The notes under the pieces are model-generated. The model worked only from the letters and a program-made list of their open reading frames with translations, had not been told where the DNA came from and made no database searches. DNA of 64,000 bases from Acanthornis magna (Eukaryota; Chordata; Aves; Passeriformes; Acanthizidae), in contig JAWUZG010000982.1 in assembly GCA_036785705.1 (NCBI GenBank), positions 12,501 to 76,500 on the forward strand. Direction: 5' to 3'. Made by a program: the position numbers and the translations under genes. Shown here in pieces: positions 18,801 through 29,881 of the stretch (position 1 is the first letter of the stretch; each line of letters starts with the position of its first letter).

Positions 18801-20150
18801 GGCTTCATCCAGGCTCAAAAGCTGTGGCTGTTATTAGGATGGACACCTGGGTCTAGAAGGAGCACTTACACGGTGTTTCTATGAGCGGGGTGGACGTATC
18901 TGTGTGCCTGAAGACACCTAAAGGTGCCGGCTGTGCTAGGGTAAATGTCTGAGGGAGCCCTGAATACATGCTATTTCCTACACTGCTACCTTCGACCCCC
19001 GTAGCCCGCCCCCCCTGTAATTCCTAACCCCGTACGCTGCTCACGGTCCCTCTCCCTATCATAATACTTACCTACTGGAAGCCTCAATTTTGGATGTTAT
19101 CTTTGATATAAGGCGTGTCCCCTTTGCGACAGGATGAATATGCTGGAAAAATTTGAAAGATCAAACTCTACACAGCATGGAATTTCAGCAAGTTGCAACA
19201 CTCCTAAAGAGAAAAAAGAAAACAGGAACAGAAACAAATCAGAAATTTGTTAAATTACAAAGGCACCTTACCACCCCTGAATGTACAACTTAAAACTATG
19301 AACTTAAATACTCCCTGTATTTAATGCTATGTTCTTCATGCCGTCTTCGAAGCCTCTCTTGCTTGAGATGCCAAAAGCACCTGCTGAAGAAGAGCTGAGA
19401 GGAGCTGAAATATCCCCTTCATTGAAATGAGAGGAGAGCTCTCACCCCGGTCAATCCTGGAGAGGGAATGATGCCCTCTGCAGCAGGCTGGGGTTAATAT
19501 ACCCCTGACCGGCCCGCCTCTCGTTCCCAGCGTGCCCTGGGAAAAGGGGAGGGGGCGAATACCACCCACCCGGCATAAAAGCCCTCGGAAGGCATGGGGC
19601 TGTTTGGGTCCTCTGACTTAAATCGGGGGCGAGGAAAGGGCTTGATGAAGAAGAAGACTCTTCGGGGGTATGGCTACACCTTTTTTGCTCCAGCTTCGTT
19701 GACTAAAAGGGCAGAGACCAGGTAGGAAATAGAACTTTGTGTTTTGGTAGCAGAGCTAATGGTAGCTGAATAATTTGTTTTTAACTAGCATAATTAGTCC
19801 CTAGTGATTGCTAAGTAGTACTTCACATGTGACTAAGTAGGGGGGAAGGTTAGTAATTATATGCATGGGTAACTCTTAGGGACTCGTATGTCTCTCATTG
19901 GGACCTCTAATTAGGATTATATACACTATAAGTAAAAAAACAATAGACTTCTGTGTGGCATTGTAGGTATATATGTGCCAGCCTCATTCCTGTATGAGAT
20001 GCTGACTACCGGGATATGGCAGAAGCGCCCTGAGATGCAGAGTTAAACCCTTACGGTGCCGAAAAATGCACGGGAACCCTTTAGGGGAGAGAAGAGGGAA
20101 ATTGTTTATCTCTGCTTAAACTGATACAATGGCGAACAAAGAGTCTCTCC
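18800..20150. other. Unassigned region with a TATA-like promoter candidate
   Basis: Mostly unique sequence. At 19572-19580 CATAAAAGC sits about 25-30 bp upstream of a possible + strand start. The following sequence runs to a GAGACCAG/GTAGGA donor-like site near 19720. A TTCCCAG/CTGGGAA inverted pair lies just upstream. No matching downstream exon was identified. Confidence 0.3.
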
Positions 20151-20400
20151 CCTTTAGTTTAATCCCCGAAAATATGGGGAAAAGAGGGGTTTTCCTCACT
20201 TAAAGCCCGTCCCGCGATGGAAAAAGGGGGATTTTCCCGCAATTCGAACCTTTAAAAGGGAGAGCCGACTGGGCGTCCCCCCTAATTTAAACCCTAAGAC
20301 GACGGAAATGGGGGAGTGACCCTTATTTCGAAACTGTAAGCTAGCAAAGTCGAGGTTTTCCCTTGCCGTTTAAACCGAAAAATAATGGAAAATCGCGTTC
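20150..20400. repeat. Diverged ~55-60-bp minisatellite (AATTTAAACCCTAA type)
   Basis: Units of the pattern TTTAAACCCTAA, then GATGGAAAAA, then GGGGGTTTTCCC recur several times. The same family in the same orientation appears at about 28960-29260, again just upstream of a GC-rich block. Confidence 0.6.
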
Positions 20401-20439
20401 CCCTGTCGCCTCGGCTCGTTCGAACCGGAACCGCGGCGC

Positions 20440-21060
20440 CCGTCCCGCCTTCCCCTTTTTTCCGGGCGGGCGGCGCGGGCGGAAGAGAAGGAGAACGCGG
20501 GGCGGGGTGATGCGGGTTGCAGAGCGGGGGCACGAAGGGAGGCTGGGAAAGGTGTTCGTGGAGTTTTCCTGCGTTCGAGGGAGTCGCTGCGAGTTACCTG
20601 TCGGCTCAACCTGTTGTTCAAACTGTAGCTGTGTCCCTCCGTGTCCCCAGCGGCGTCCCCCCGTCCCCAGTTTTCCGGGATGGGCGGCACGGCGCGACGC
20701 AGAAGAGAAGGAGAACGCGGGGCGGGGTTATGCAGATTCGTCACCGGCGGCATGAAGGGGATGCTAAGAAGGATGCTTTTGGACATTTTCAGCATTGGAG
20801 GGGGAATGCGGGTTCCGTGTGGGCTCGGTTTGCGGAAACCGCGGCGCTAGGCTTACGGGGGTGTTTAGGGCTCCGGCGAGCAGGTGCTAGGCGGATCCTA
20901 GCGTGGTGGGGGTCTCTAGCGTGAAAGCAGGCGGGTGCTAGGGGGATCCTAGGGTGGTGGAGGTCTCTAGGCTTGTGGGACTCTTTACAGTTACGGCGGT
21001 CAGGTGTTAGGGGGATCCTAGGGTTTGTTTTTGTTAGGGTTGTAGTCTGCCCCTGCTTCC
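20440..21060. repeat. GC-rich tandem duplication and a GGATCCTAGGGTGG minisatellite
   Basis: Two ~220-bp copies share AGAAGAGAAGGAGAACGCGG (about 20480 and 20699). Then three copies of a ~55-65-bp unit around GTGCTAGGGGGATCCTAGGG follow at about 20884, 20936 and 21004. The reading frames are shadows of the duplication. Confidence 0.6.
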
Positions 21061-21460
21061 GGGATGCCGGGGCTTTGCCGCGGCGGCTCGGGTCCGCCGC
21101 CCGCGGGGGGGGGGGGGGGGGGAGCCGGCCGGCGCGCGCTCTGCCCCGTTTCTGCGGCGCGGCGGGCCGAGACGAGCGGCCCGGGGAGCGGGAGGCGGCG
21201 AGGACCGCCTGGGAGCGTGTCGCGCCTCGGCGGCGGTCGTGCCGGCGACGGGAGCCGTCCCTGCGCCGCGCGTCGCGGTCCGCCCGCGTCCCCCCCCCCC
21301 CGGCGTCGCCCACCCCGACGCCGGCGGCTCCGCGGCGGTAAACCGCGCGGAAACGACGGCTCCGGGTGGAAGTCGCGCGCGGAAGCCCCGAGAGAGGCGG
21401 AAGGGAGCCGGACCGCTACGGGGTACCGCGACGAAGAAGGCTGCTGGGCTGGAAACGAAG
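21060..21460. promoter_or_regulatory. CpG-island-like block
   Basis: A very CpG-rich stretch with long G and C runs (near 21105 and 21290) resembles a housekeeping promoter or the 5' end of a GC-rich exon. No downstream gene could be tied to it. Confidence 0.35.
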
Positions 21461-21469
21461 GGACCTTAT

Positions 21470-21830
21470 ATAAATGTTATGTATGTGTGTATATACACAC
21501 TGTATATATACTGTATATATACTGTATATATACTGTATATATACTGTATATATACATATAGTAGTTATATATGTGTAGGACATATATATAGATATAGTAT
21601 ATATATGGTATGTATAGTATATACACACACGTATATATAGATATCTATACCTATATGGAGATAGAGAGATATATAGGTATATATGGATGGTTGTATATGT
21701 AGGTATATAGAGAGTTATATATATGGATACGTGTATGGCTGTGTGTGGGTGTGTATGGATACATAGATATAGTGTGTAATGGGCATATGTATAGTATATA
21801 TAGTTGGATACATATATGTATATAGAACTA
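21470..21830. repeat. TA/TATAC microsatellite with an 11-bp period
   Basis: At about 21500-21556 the unit ACTGTATATAT repeats five times. It is followed by a longer ATATAG/TATGG-type alternating purine-pyrimidine run. Confidence 0.85.
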
Positions 21831-22199
21831 TATACATGCTTCTTTATAGAAATAACTAATATTCATTTCTAATTTAGTTGTTGATTAATTATTTACTTTT
21901 TTATTACTGTTTCTAGTGCTTTTCTTTTTATTTCTTGATTTATCTATTTGTTTGTTCTTCGTAGTCTTGACAGCAGCAAAAGTTACAGCCGATAGAAGCG
22001 AGCCGAGCCGAACGGAACGCTGCGAGATGAACCCGTCCGTCCAGACGGCTGGCGGCAGATGGTTTCGGGGCTCGTCACGACTGCCGGGAGACGTGGGAAA
22101 AGACAGCTGACTGAGGTGAGGGGCGAATGGGGGACGGACGAGCTCCTTTCCCCAGTGGCAGAGCTGAGGGAGCGAGATAAACTCATATTATAGTTTTGG

Positions 22200-23830
22200 G
22201 TTTTCGCAAATATTAAAATGCATGTCGCATATATGGTTTTACTGCTTACAGAGGGAGTCTGCTTGTAAGGATACGCCTCTGTAACAATGCCTGATGCCTT
22301 TATGCTCATTATGAGCTAAATGTAGATAGCCTGGTGAAATACCTAATATGGTTAGTGTGATAAAGACATAATACAGTATAAGCTTGTCACAAATATTAAA
22401 ATAGATGGGGCAGGTACACTTTCTACTCTTATATAAAAGGACTCTTGCTGTAAACTTATAGGCACATAACAGTAACTAATACCGTGACTTCTGTTATTAG
22501 CTGAGCACAGTTAGACTGGTGAAATGACTAATATAGCAGTGTGATAAAGAGATATTACAGCATCACCTTAGCACAAATATTAAAATGGGTATCACGGGTA
22601 GGGTTTATACTCATACAAAAGTACTGCTCTGATAAAGACAAAGACACGAAGGCAGGGAACAAGAACTAGAGGCATTACTTGTGTTCTTAACTGAATACGC
22701 AGAATACACTGCTGAAACAACTCCTATAGCTGGGGTGATGAGTACAAACTGTACGAGAAGCTTTGCACAAATAGTGAAATGGCGATCGCATGTATGGCTT
22801 GTACTCTTATACAAAAGTGCTCTTACTGTAAAGGTGGAGGCATGTAACGTGAACTAAGGCCGGGGCTTCCGCCGTGAACTGAATCTAGACGGGCTGGAGA
22901 AAGAACGAATGTAGCCGTGGTCGTAAGTACACGCTATGGTGTCGGCTATGGACAAATAGTAAAATGGCTATCGGGTGTATGGTTCGTACTGTTGTAAAAA
23001 GTAGTATCGCTATAAAGATATAGTCGAGTAACAATAACTAAAGCCTTGAGTTCTGTTATTAACTGAATCTAGAGACACTAGTGAAATACCTAATATAGGA
23101 GGTGTGATAAATACACACCGTAGTGTCAGCTTTTCACAACTGCTAAAATGGCTGTCGAGTGGATATGGCTTCTACTCTTACGTAAAAGTCATCTTGCAAA
23201 AATATAGAGCTGTGTAACGTGAACTGATGCCTTGACTTCTGTTATTAACTGAGTGTAGAGACACTGAATAGCTGGGGGAAAATTACATATTATCATATAA
23301 GCTATGCACAAATATTAAAAGGGGTATCACATGTATTGTTTCTACTGTTATACAAAAATCTTCCTGAGAGAAAGATATAGGCATATAAGAATACCTAGTT
23401 GGATGACTTCTACTATTAACTAAATGTAAGTACATTGGCAAAATAACTAGGATAGGTGAGGTGATAAATACATAGAATACGGTAACCTTTGCACAAATGT
23501 TAAGATGGACGTCACATGCGTGGGTTGTACTCTTAGACAGAAGGAGAGGTGGTATAAAGATATAGGTGTGTACCAATAACTAATGCCTAGACTTCTGTTA
23601 CTGAATGAATCTAGATACAGTGCTGAAAGAACAAATAGAACTGGGATGATAAAGCTGTATTTTAATGGCAGCTTGGAACAAATACTAAAATGGGCGTCAC
23701 AGGTGTGGTTTGTATTCTTACACAAAACTACTGCTCTTATAAAGACATAGGCATGTAACATGAACTGATGCCTTGACTGCTGCTGTTAACTAAATCTAGA
23801 TACAGTGCTGAAAAAATAAATACAACTACT
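22200..23830. repeat. Nine-copy ~184-bp AT-rich satellite
   Basis: The landmark CACAAATATTAAAATG and its variants occur at 22205, 22388, 22572, 22766, 22951, 23135, 23307, 23492 and 23677. Spacings are 172-194 bp, mostly 183-185. Other shared blocks are a TACTCTTATACAAAA segment and an ATGCCTTGACTTCTGTTATT segment. Divergence between units is substantial, so the array is old. The period is close to a nucleosome repeat length. Confidence 0.88.
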
Positions 23831-24235
23831 TGAAAATGTTTACAGTTTTACTGGCAATAACGAGACCCCTGCTACCGATATGTCAACTACCGACAACACC
23901 CGCCCACAAGAACCACACGATAAGGGGCAAACTGCAGATGACAACAAGAAGCGAAAAAACAGGAGCCAAAAAATACACGTGCTGTAAAAAGGCAGGATCG
24001 AGTAGGAGCCACATTAAATGGCTCTTGCTTCTGAGACCAAATTACTTCAGAGAAAAGCTTCAATGGGGAGAAATGCCAATAAATAGACATTAAGCTGGTG
24101 CAATAGAAACGGTCATTAAGATATCCCCATGAATACCAGGGGAGCCTTCTGGCTAAGGCCAGTGACCCAGCACTGTTGATTTGCTTTTTTGTCTTTATCG
24201 CATACTGCCAGTTAGTAACTTTTAAATTTTAACAG

Positions 24236-24445
24236 GACGGTGAAGCACACTGCTGACAAGGAGGAAGGAGAAAGACCAAGGAGGAGGAGAGAGAGCAAAA
24301 CAGAAAGACACCACTCGACGTTCAACCACCAAGTTCAGACAGAAGACACCCAAGACCCAGAAGAGTCCTGTGCCTCCGAACCGTCGGACGATAGGAGGAC
24401 GCACGGCAGACAAATGGAATGGGAAACGAGATGCTGCCCAGAGAG
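24236..24445 (+). other. Candidate orphan coding exon
   Basis: A 210-nt block is bordered by TTTTAACAG and GTAAGA, a good acceptor and donor pair, with no stop in one frame. The peptide is highly hydrophilic (Glu/Arg/Asp/Ser/Thr-rich) and I do not recognise it. The divisible-by-three length and strong splice sites make it a candidate exon of an unidentified gene. The opposite-strand frame at 24222-24680 may simply be its shadow. Confidence 0.3.
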
Positions 24446-25480
24446 GTAAGAAAAACTGCTCAGAACCCCCATCCCACCCAACACAATGTGCCACATAAGA
24501 ACAAATATAAGGTCCTTGATGGCTAGGGTCACCAAGAAGACAAGAAATTAATTTTGCCAGTGAGCCTCCTAATGCCACTTCACCACTCAAACAGACCATT
24601 ACAGCTAGCACTAAAATAAAACAAAGGCATTCAGAAGAGGGAAGTGACTTCCAAGGGGAATAGAAGGCCCCACAGGTCAATCACAGCCATGCCACAGAGA
24701 GGGCCAAGCACCTCCCCAGAGCCCAGATACGACATATCACAACAGGACACCACAGGCAGACTGAACCCTCCTATTACTGCCCAGGGTGCATACTCCAGGC
24801 TAGGAAGAATAAGATAAAAAAGAAGAGCGGGGCAGCAACTGAAAGGGACTTCAGGGCTCAGGGTCAAGTAGTCAATAAGGCAGGAGCACAGATAGTGTTT
24901 CACACAGTGCACTGAGCAGCAGACAGAAAATATTAAAAGAACAAGACAGCCACATGATCAACAAGGCACTGAAGGGCAAGTGGCATGAGCAGAACTTTAC
25001 ACCATTAGATGAGAGGACAACATCCACAGCACCTGGCCCGCTGAAGCCACTAGGCTCCGTCTAGGTGCTAAAAGCAAAAGTACTTTAGCCCCTGAAGGCA
25101 CAGAAGTCACTGACAGTGCTTTAAACAACATGCAGAGAGGGAAGACAATGCAGCAGACCTCCTGCAAAGCAGCCCAAGGACAAAAAGACAGACTCAGGAA
25201 TAAAACTAGCAGCACAGCTGAAGCCCATGTATACTGCTACACACAGGACAAATAACAAACGAAAGGAGCCACACACCATAGCACAGAACAGCATATACTC
25301 AGGTAGTTAATGGCTCGAACACTCACATGACTTTTACTCATGAAAACAAAACAATATAAAAAAGCTACAACAAAAAAAGGCTCAGTAAAGATGCCCAAGT
25401 CGCACTTCACACTGAAAGTCCAACTGCTAACATTACATAAAGGGAAAGCCACTAATGAGGCATATCAGGATTAAAAAAAG
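24446..25480. other. Unassigned region
   Basis: CA/AG-rich unique sequence without a recognisable gene. Short minus-strand frames are hydrophobic shadows of a purine-rich + strand. Confidence 0.35.
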
Positions 25481-27170
25481 GAATACATGCACGAAGAAAA
25501 AAGCCACCACCTACACTCAAGCTGACTAAAACAGTGAGCAAGGCCACAGCCCACAGAAGCCAGGCTGACACACACTTCCCCCTTCTCCCCAAAAGGGCCA
25601 AACACAACAGCAGCACTCTGGATGACTAATAGCAGGGAGCAAGACCACAGACCACAAAAGCCAGGCCAACACATGCATTCACCTTTCTACCCAAAAAGGC
25701 CAGCTGAGTGATGGCAGGGAGCAAGAGCACAGCCCCCAGAAGCTGGGCTTACACTCGCTTCCTCCTTCTCTCTAAAAAGGCAAACCCAGTAGCTAGAATC
25801 TGGCTGAGTGATGGCACGGAGCAAGAGCATAGCCCACAAAAGTGCAGCTTAGGCACACTTGCCCCTTCTCCCCAAAAAGGCCAAACCCAGCAGCTGCACC
25901 CCAGCTGAGTGATGGCAGGGAACAAGAGCAGAACACACAGAATCCAGGAATACACACGCTTGACCCCTCAGGCCAGAAAGGCCAGACCCAACAGCTGCCC
26001 CCCAGGTGACAGATGGCAGGGAGCAAGAGCACAGCCCAGAGAAGCTAGGCTTAAACACACTTGATCGTTCTCCCCAAAAAGACCAAACCCAGGAGCTGCA
26101 CCCCAGCCGAGTGGTGGCAGAGAAAAAGAGCACAGCCAACAGAAACCAGGCTTACACACACTTCCATTTGTCCCCAAAAAGGCCAAACCCAGCACCTGCA
26201 ACACTCTGCCTGAGTGATGGCAGGGAGCCAGAGCACAGCTCACAGAAGCCAGACTTAGGCACACTTGACCTGTCCCCCCAAAAAGGCCAAACCCATCAGC
26301 TGCACCCCAGCTGACTGATGGCATGGAGCAAGCGCATAGCCCACAGAAGCCAGGCTGAAACACACTTGACCCTTCTCCCCAAAAAGGGCAAACCCGGCAG
26401 CTGAACCCCAGCTGAGTGATGGCAGGGAGCAAGAGCACAGCCCACAGAAGCCAGGCTTACACACTCTTGACCCTTCTCCCCAGAAAGGCCAAACCCACCA
26501 CCGGTACTCAGGCTGAGAATCAGATGGGGAAGACCACAGCCCACAGAAGCCAGGCTGACAGCGACTTCCCCTTTCTCCCCAAAAAGGCCAAACACTCAGG
26601 AGCACTCAGACAGAGGGTCAGATGGGGCAAGAGCACAGCCCACAGAGGCCACGCTGACACACGCTTCACCCTTCTCCCCAAAATGGCCAAACCCAGCAGC
26701 TGCACTCTCGCTGAGTGTCAGGGGGGCGAGACCACAGTGCACAGAAGCCAGGCTGACACACAGTTCACCCTTCTCCCCAAAAAGGCCAAGCCCCACCAGC
26801 AGCATTCCAGCTGAGGGATGGCAGGGAGCGTGACCGCAGCCCACAGAAGCCAGGCTGACACATGCATCCACCTTTCTCCCCAAAAGTGCCAAACACAGCA
26901 GCTGGACTCAGGCTGAGTGTCAGGGGGGCAAGACCACAGTGCACTAAAGCCAGGCTGTCACACACTTCCCCTTCTCGCCAAAAAGGACAAACACCACAGC
27001 TAGACTCAGGCTCAGTGATGGCAAGGAGCAAGACCACAGCCTCAGAAGCCAGGCTTACACACACTGCCCCCTTCTCCCCGAAAAGTCAAAACACACCAGC
27101 TAGACTCAGGCTGAGCATCAGGGTGGGCAAGATCACAGCCCACAGAAGCCAGGTCAGGTTTACACACATT
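25480..27170. repeat. ~100-bp minisatellite, about 16 copies
   Basis: Units are built around CCCCAAAAAGGCCAAACCC, then CAGCTGCACCCCAGCTGAGT, then GGCAGGGAGCAAGAGC, then CACAGAAGCCAGGCT. They recur roughly every 100 bp, for example near 25868, 26168, 26276, 26380, 26577, 26677 and 26775. The minus-strand frames that look Cys/Trp-rich are translations of this repeat in shifting frames and are not genes. Confidence 0.88.
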
Positions 27171-27369
27171 CTTGCCCCCCCCCACCTCCAAGATGGCACA
27201 GAGACCCTATCAATCGGTCTGATTTTACTGTCTATACTATGTATATACACATATATTTCTGGATACTCACCCACTGCCACCAAGACATTACAGACATTGG
27301 TACGCCCAATGTGAATCTGGTTCATAACAATCATACTTATGACAATGTTTAATTGTCATATATAATATA

Positions 27370-27550
27370 AAGTAAGACTGATTATATACACATATATGTA
27401 TATATACATATATATATAAACACAGACATGCATATACAGACACATATATGTACACATATATATACAGCTATGTATATACGTATACATTCATATACATACG
27501 CGTAGATACATATACATATGCATATGCATATACACACACATATACACATA
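27370..27550. repeat. TATACA microsatellite
   Basis: Alternating TATA/CATA sequence over about 180 bp. Confidence 0.85.
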
Positions 27551-27850
27551 TTGTGTTGGTTTCACTGGGCCCAGTTTTGCTAGTGAGTACGGTGGGGTAC
27601 AAAGATGGCTCCTGCACATCCTCTGTGAAAGTTCTGGAAGTTTTTCACCATGTCCAGCAGAGCCAGTCTCTGATAGCACTGAAGATGATGGACATGCTGC
27701 TGCCAAGCCTGAGCCAATTAGGGATGTTAGTTACGCCTATGTGAAAACATATTTAAGAAGAAATCGAAACGGTGTGAGCACGCACTTGTTTTTAGCCAGA
27801 GGAGCAGGAGGTGAAAATATGTCAGGGAAAACAACATGCAGAATCCTAGG
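27551..27850 (+). mobile_element. Probable solo avian ERV LTR fragment
   Basis: It begins TGTGTTGGTTTCACTGGGCC and contains a GAGCCAAT-type box and ACATATTTAAGAAG, a TATA-like element. From memory this start and layout match a common avian ERV LTR family, but I cannot verify the family name. The 3' end is unclear. Confidence 0.45.
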
Positions 27851-28500
27851 TCAAGGCATTAGTTCATGTTACATCCTTCTATCTTTTTAGCAGGACTATT
27901 TTCTCTAACAGTAGGAACTGTACATCTGCCAGCTATTTTAGTATTTGTCAACAGCTGACACTATTGTATGTATTTATCATCCTGGCTATATTAGTTCTTT
28001 CATCCGGTAATTTTTCCCTCACTCTTGTTACAGACTTGGGTTCTGTCGAAGCCTTTGACATCTCCCTTCAGGGGTCGGGGGTTCGGCCTGGTTGTTTATG
28101 GCTGATCCCGATGGGCCCGGACCGAACCGGAGTGCCCCCATCACCGTCCGCTCTGAATTTCGGGGAAATATTGATACAGTTTGTAAATACTCCCATTGCC
28201 TGCTACTCTGTCTTCTTTCTCTGTGCATCCAGAGAATCTGGTCCCGACTCCAGCCTTTGTTCCTGACTGTGGCTCTCTGGCCCAAATGCAGTTCTCACAG
28301 ACGCAATCTAAGCAGGAAACCACTACAAGTGCTTGCTTTTAAAGTACAATTCTTATTATGTCAGGCTATACGATTAAAATATGTACCGATGGTCATCAAG
28401 GAAAAGCTTTTCAGAGGAGAAAATGTCCGTCTCGTTAGCACAGATCCCACTTTGACAATATTGCATTCTTTGGGTTTGGGAATCCTGCCTGCATAAGACA
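27850..28500. other. Unassigned region
   Basis: Unique sequence with several short open frames. A CTTGTTACAG acceptor-like site near 28033 precedes an open stretch, but nothing is recognised. Confidence 0.3.
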
Positions 28501-28720
28501 TGTTAAAATTGGTATTTTGGACTTTGATATTTTGAGATTGGGTCACTTTGATATTTTGGAACTTGATATTCTGGCATTTTGAAATGGATTTTTTTTTGGA
28601 TTTCTGACCTTGGTATTCTGGTGTCTTGAAACTGGGTTACTTTGGTATTTCTGAATTTGGTACGCTAGTATTTGGCGACTGGGTTATTTTGGTATTTCTG
28701 GTATTTCAGTGAGTTGATCC
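28500..28720. repeat. TTTTGGACTTTGATATT short tandem repeat
   Basis: Imperfect ~18-30-bp units containing TTGATATTTTGG or TTGGTATTTCTG. Confidence 0.65.
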
Positions 28721-28959
28721 CATGGTTTTGCAGTCATCCCACCCCTCCCAGTAAATGCCTTTATGTCTGCTGGAGAGTTGCATCCTGGGGACTTGAAATT
28801 GGTAGAGTGTAGGGTGTAGCTGGACTCTAGATGGTATTCCTAGATTGACACAAAATGTCTGGAACTGGTATCGTGCAACACTTTGACTTTTTAAATTACT
28901 TTCTTTCGGATGTGGACGGATTGAATCGGCGATAAAGTGCCCTGTACGGGGTTTAAACA

Positions 28960-29260
28960 GAGGGAAAAAGGAGGAACGGGGCTTCCCCCTCAATTTAAAC
29001 TTTAATGTGATAAAAATGGAGGGGCTTACCTACAAGTTAAACCCATAAAATGGCATCATGAACGTTTTTCCCCTTTTTTGATGAAAAATAATGAAAAATG
29101 GGGATTCTCTATCAACTGATACCCTTAATATCATGAAAAAGGCAGGTTTTCCTTCAACTGATACCCTAAAATTGCAGGCAAGGGGGATCCTCCCCAATTT
29201 AAACACAGACAATAACAGAAAAGCATTTTTTCCTCTCAGTTTAAATCCCTATCCTCCTTG
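28960..29260. repeat. Second copy of the AATTTAAACCCTAA minisatellite family
   Basis: The same unit type as at 20150-20400 (CAATTTAAAC, AATAATGAAAAATGGGG, TTTTCCCCTC). Here it lies 0.6 kb upstream of PSMB6. Confidence 0.6.
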
Positions 29261-29639
29261 TAACCCCCCCCCCGCCTTTTTTCCTGGAGGGACTGGGGGC
29301 ACTGCGGAGGGACTGACAAGATGAAATCTAAAGCGCGAAGGAAAAAGATCCCCCCTGCGACTCCATGCGCTGCCCCACCTGCTCGGGTGCTGCCCCTTGG
29401 CACAATCGTTTGTCCCTCAGCATTTTCTTGGAGCAATGTTCCGTGCCCAGGGGCATCCGAGTGCTCCCCCCAGCCCCGCTGCGAGATGTTTCCAACCATC
29501 CTTCCTTGACAGACCCCCGGAGATCCCCCCCTCGGCCCCTGTCCACCGGCAGCTCCCTGCTCAGGTGTGCCCAGGTAACCTCCCGCAATCATCCAAACAC
29601 CCCCCAGCAGCACCTGCGCCCCCTCCTCATCCTCCTGGT

Positions 29640-29881
29640 CAGACAGGGTGGTGCGCGGCGGGGGGGGGGGGGCTAAGCCGCGCGCGAGGAGGGGCGGGCG
29701 TTGGGATTCCGAGGCGTGGGAGAAACGTAAGGGTTTTATTTCCAAGGAAAAGCACGATCACCGCAGCGGGTGCCACGCTGCCATAAAGCACAGCTACCGC
29801 GCCGCCGCTCTTGCCACGCTGCCGCGAAGCATCGTCCCGGCCCCGCCGTGCTGGTCACGCTGCCGTAAAGCGCGGGGGAAG
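29640..29881 (+). promoter_or_regulatory. PSMB6: PSMB6 CpG promoter region with a triplicated 41-bp unit
   Basis: A CpG-rich region directly upstream of the PSMB6 start codon. CACGCTGCCGTAAAGC-like blocks repeat three times at 41-bp spacing (about 29772, 29813 and 29854), so the 5' flank itself is a small tandem repeat. No TATA box is seen. Confidence 0.55.

Noticed and set aside
25471..27064. Several minus-strand Cys/Trp-rich proteins
   Set aside because: The same peptide words recur in different frames because the ~100-bp minisatellite shifts phase each unit.
25480..27170. CRISPR-like regular array
   Set aside because: Eukaryotic minisatellite: the whole unit repeats with drift, and there are no unique spacers between short identical repeats.
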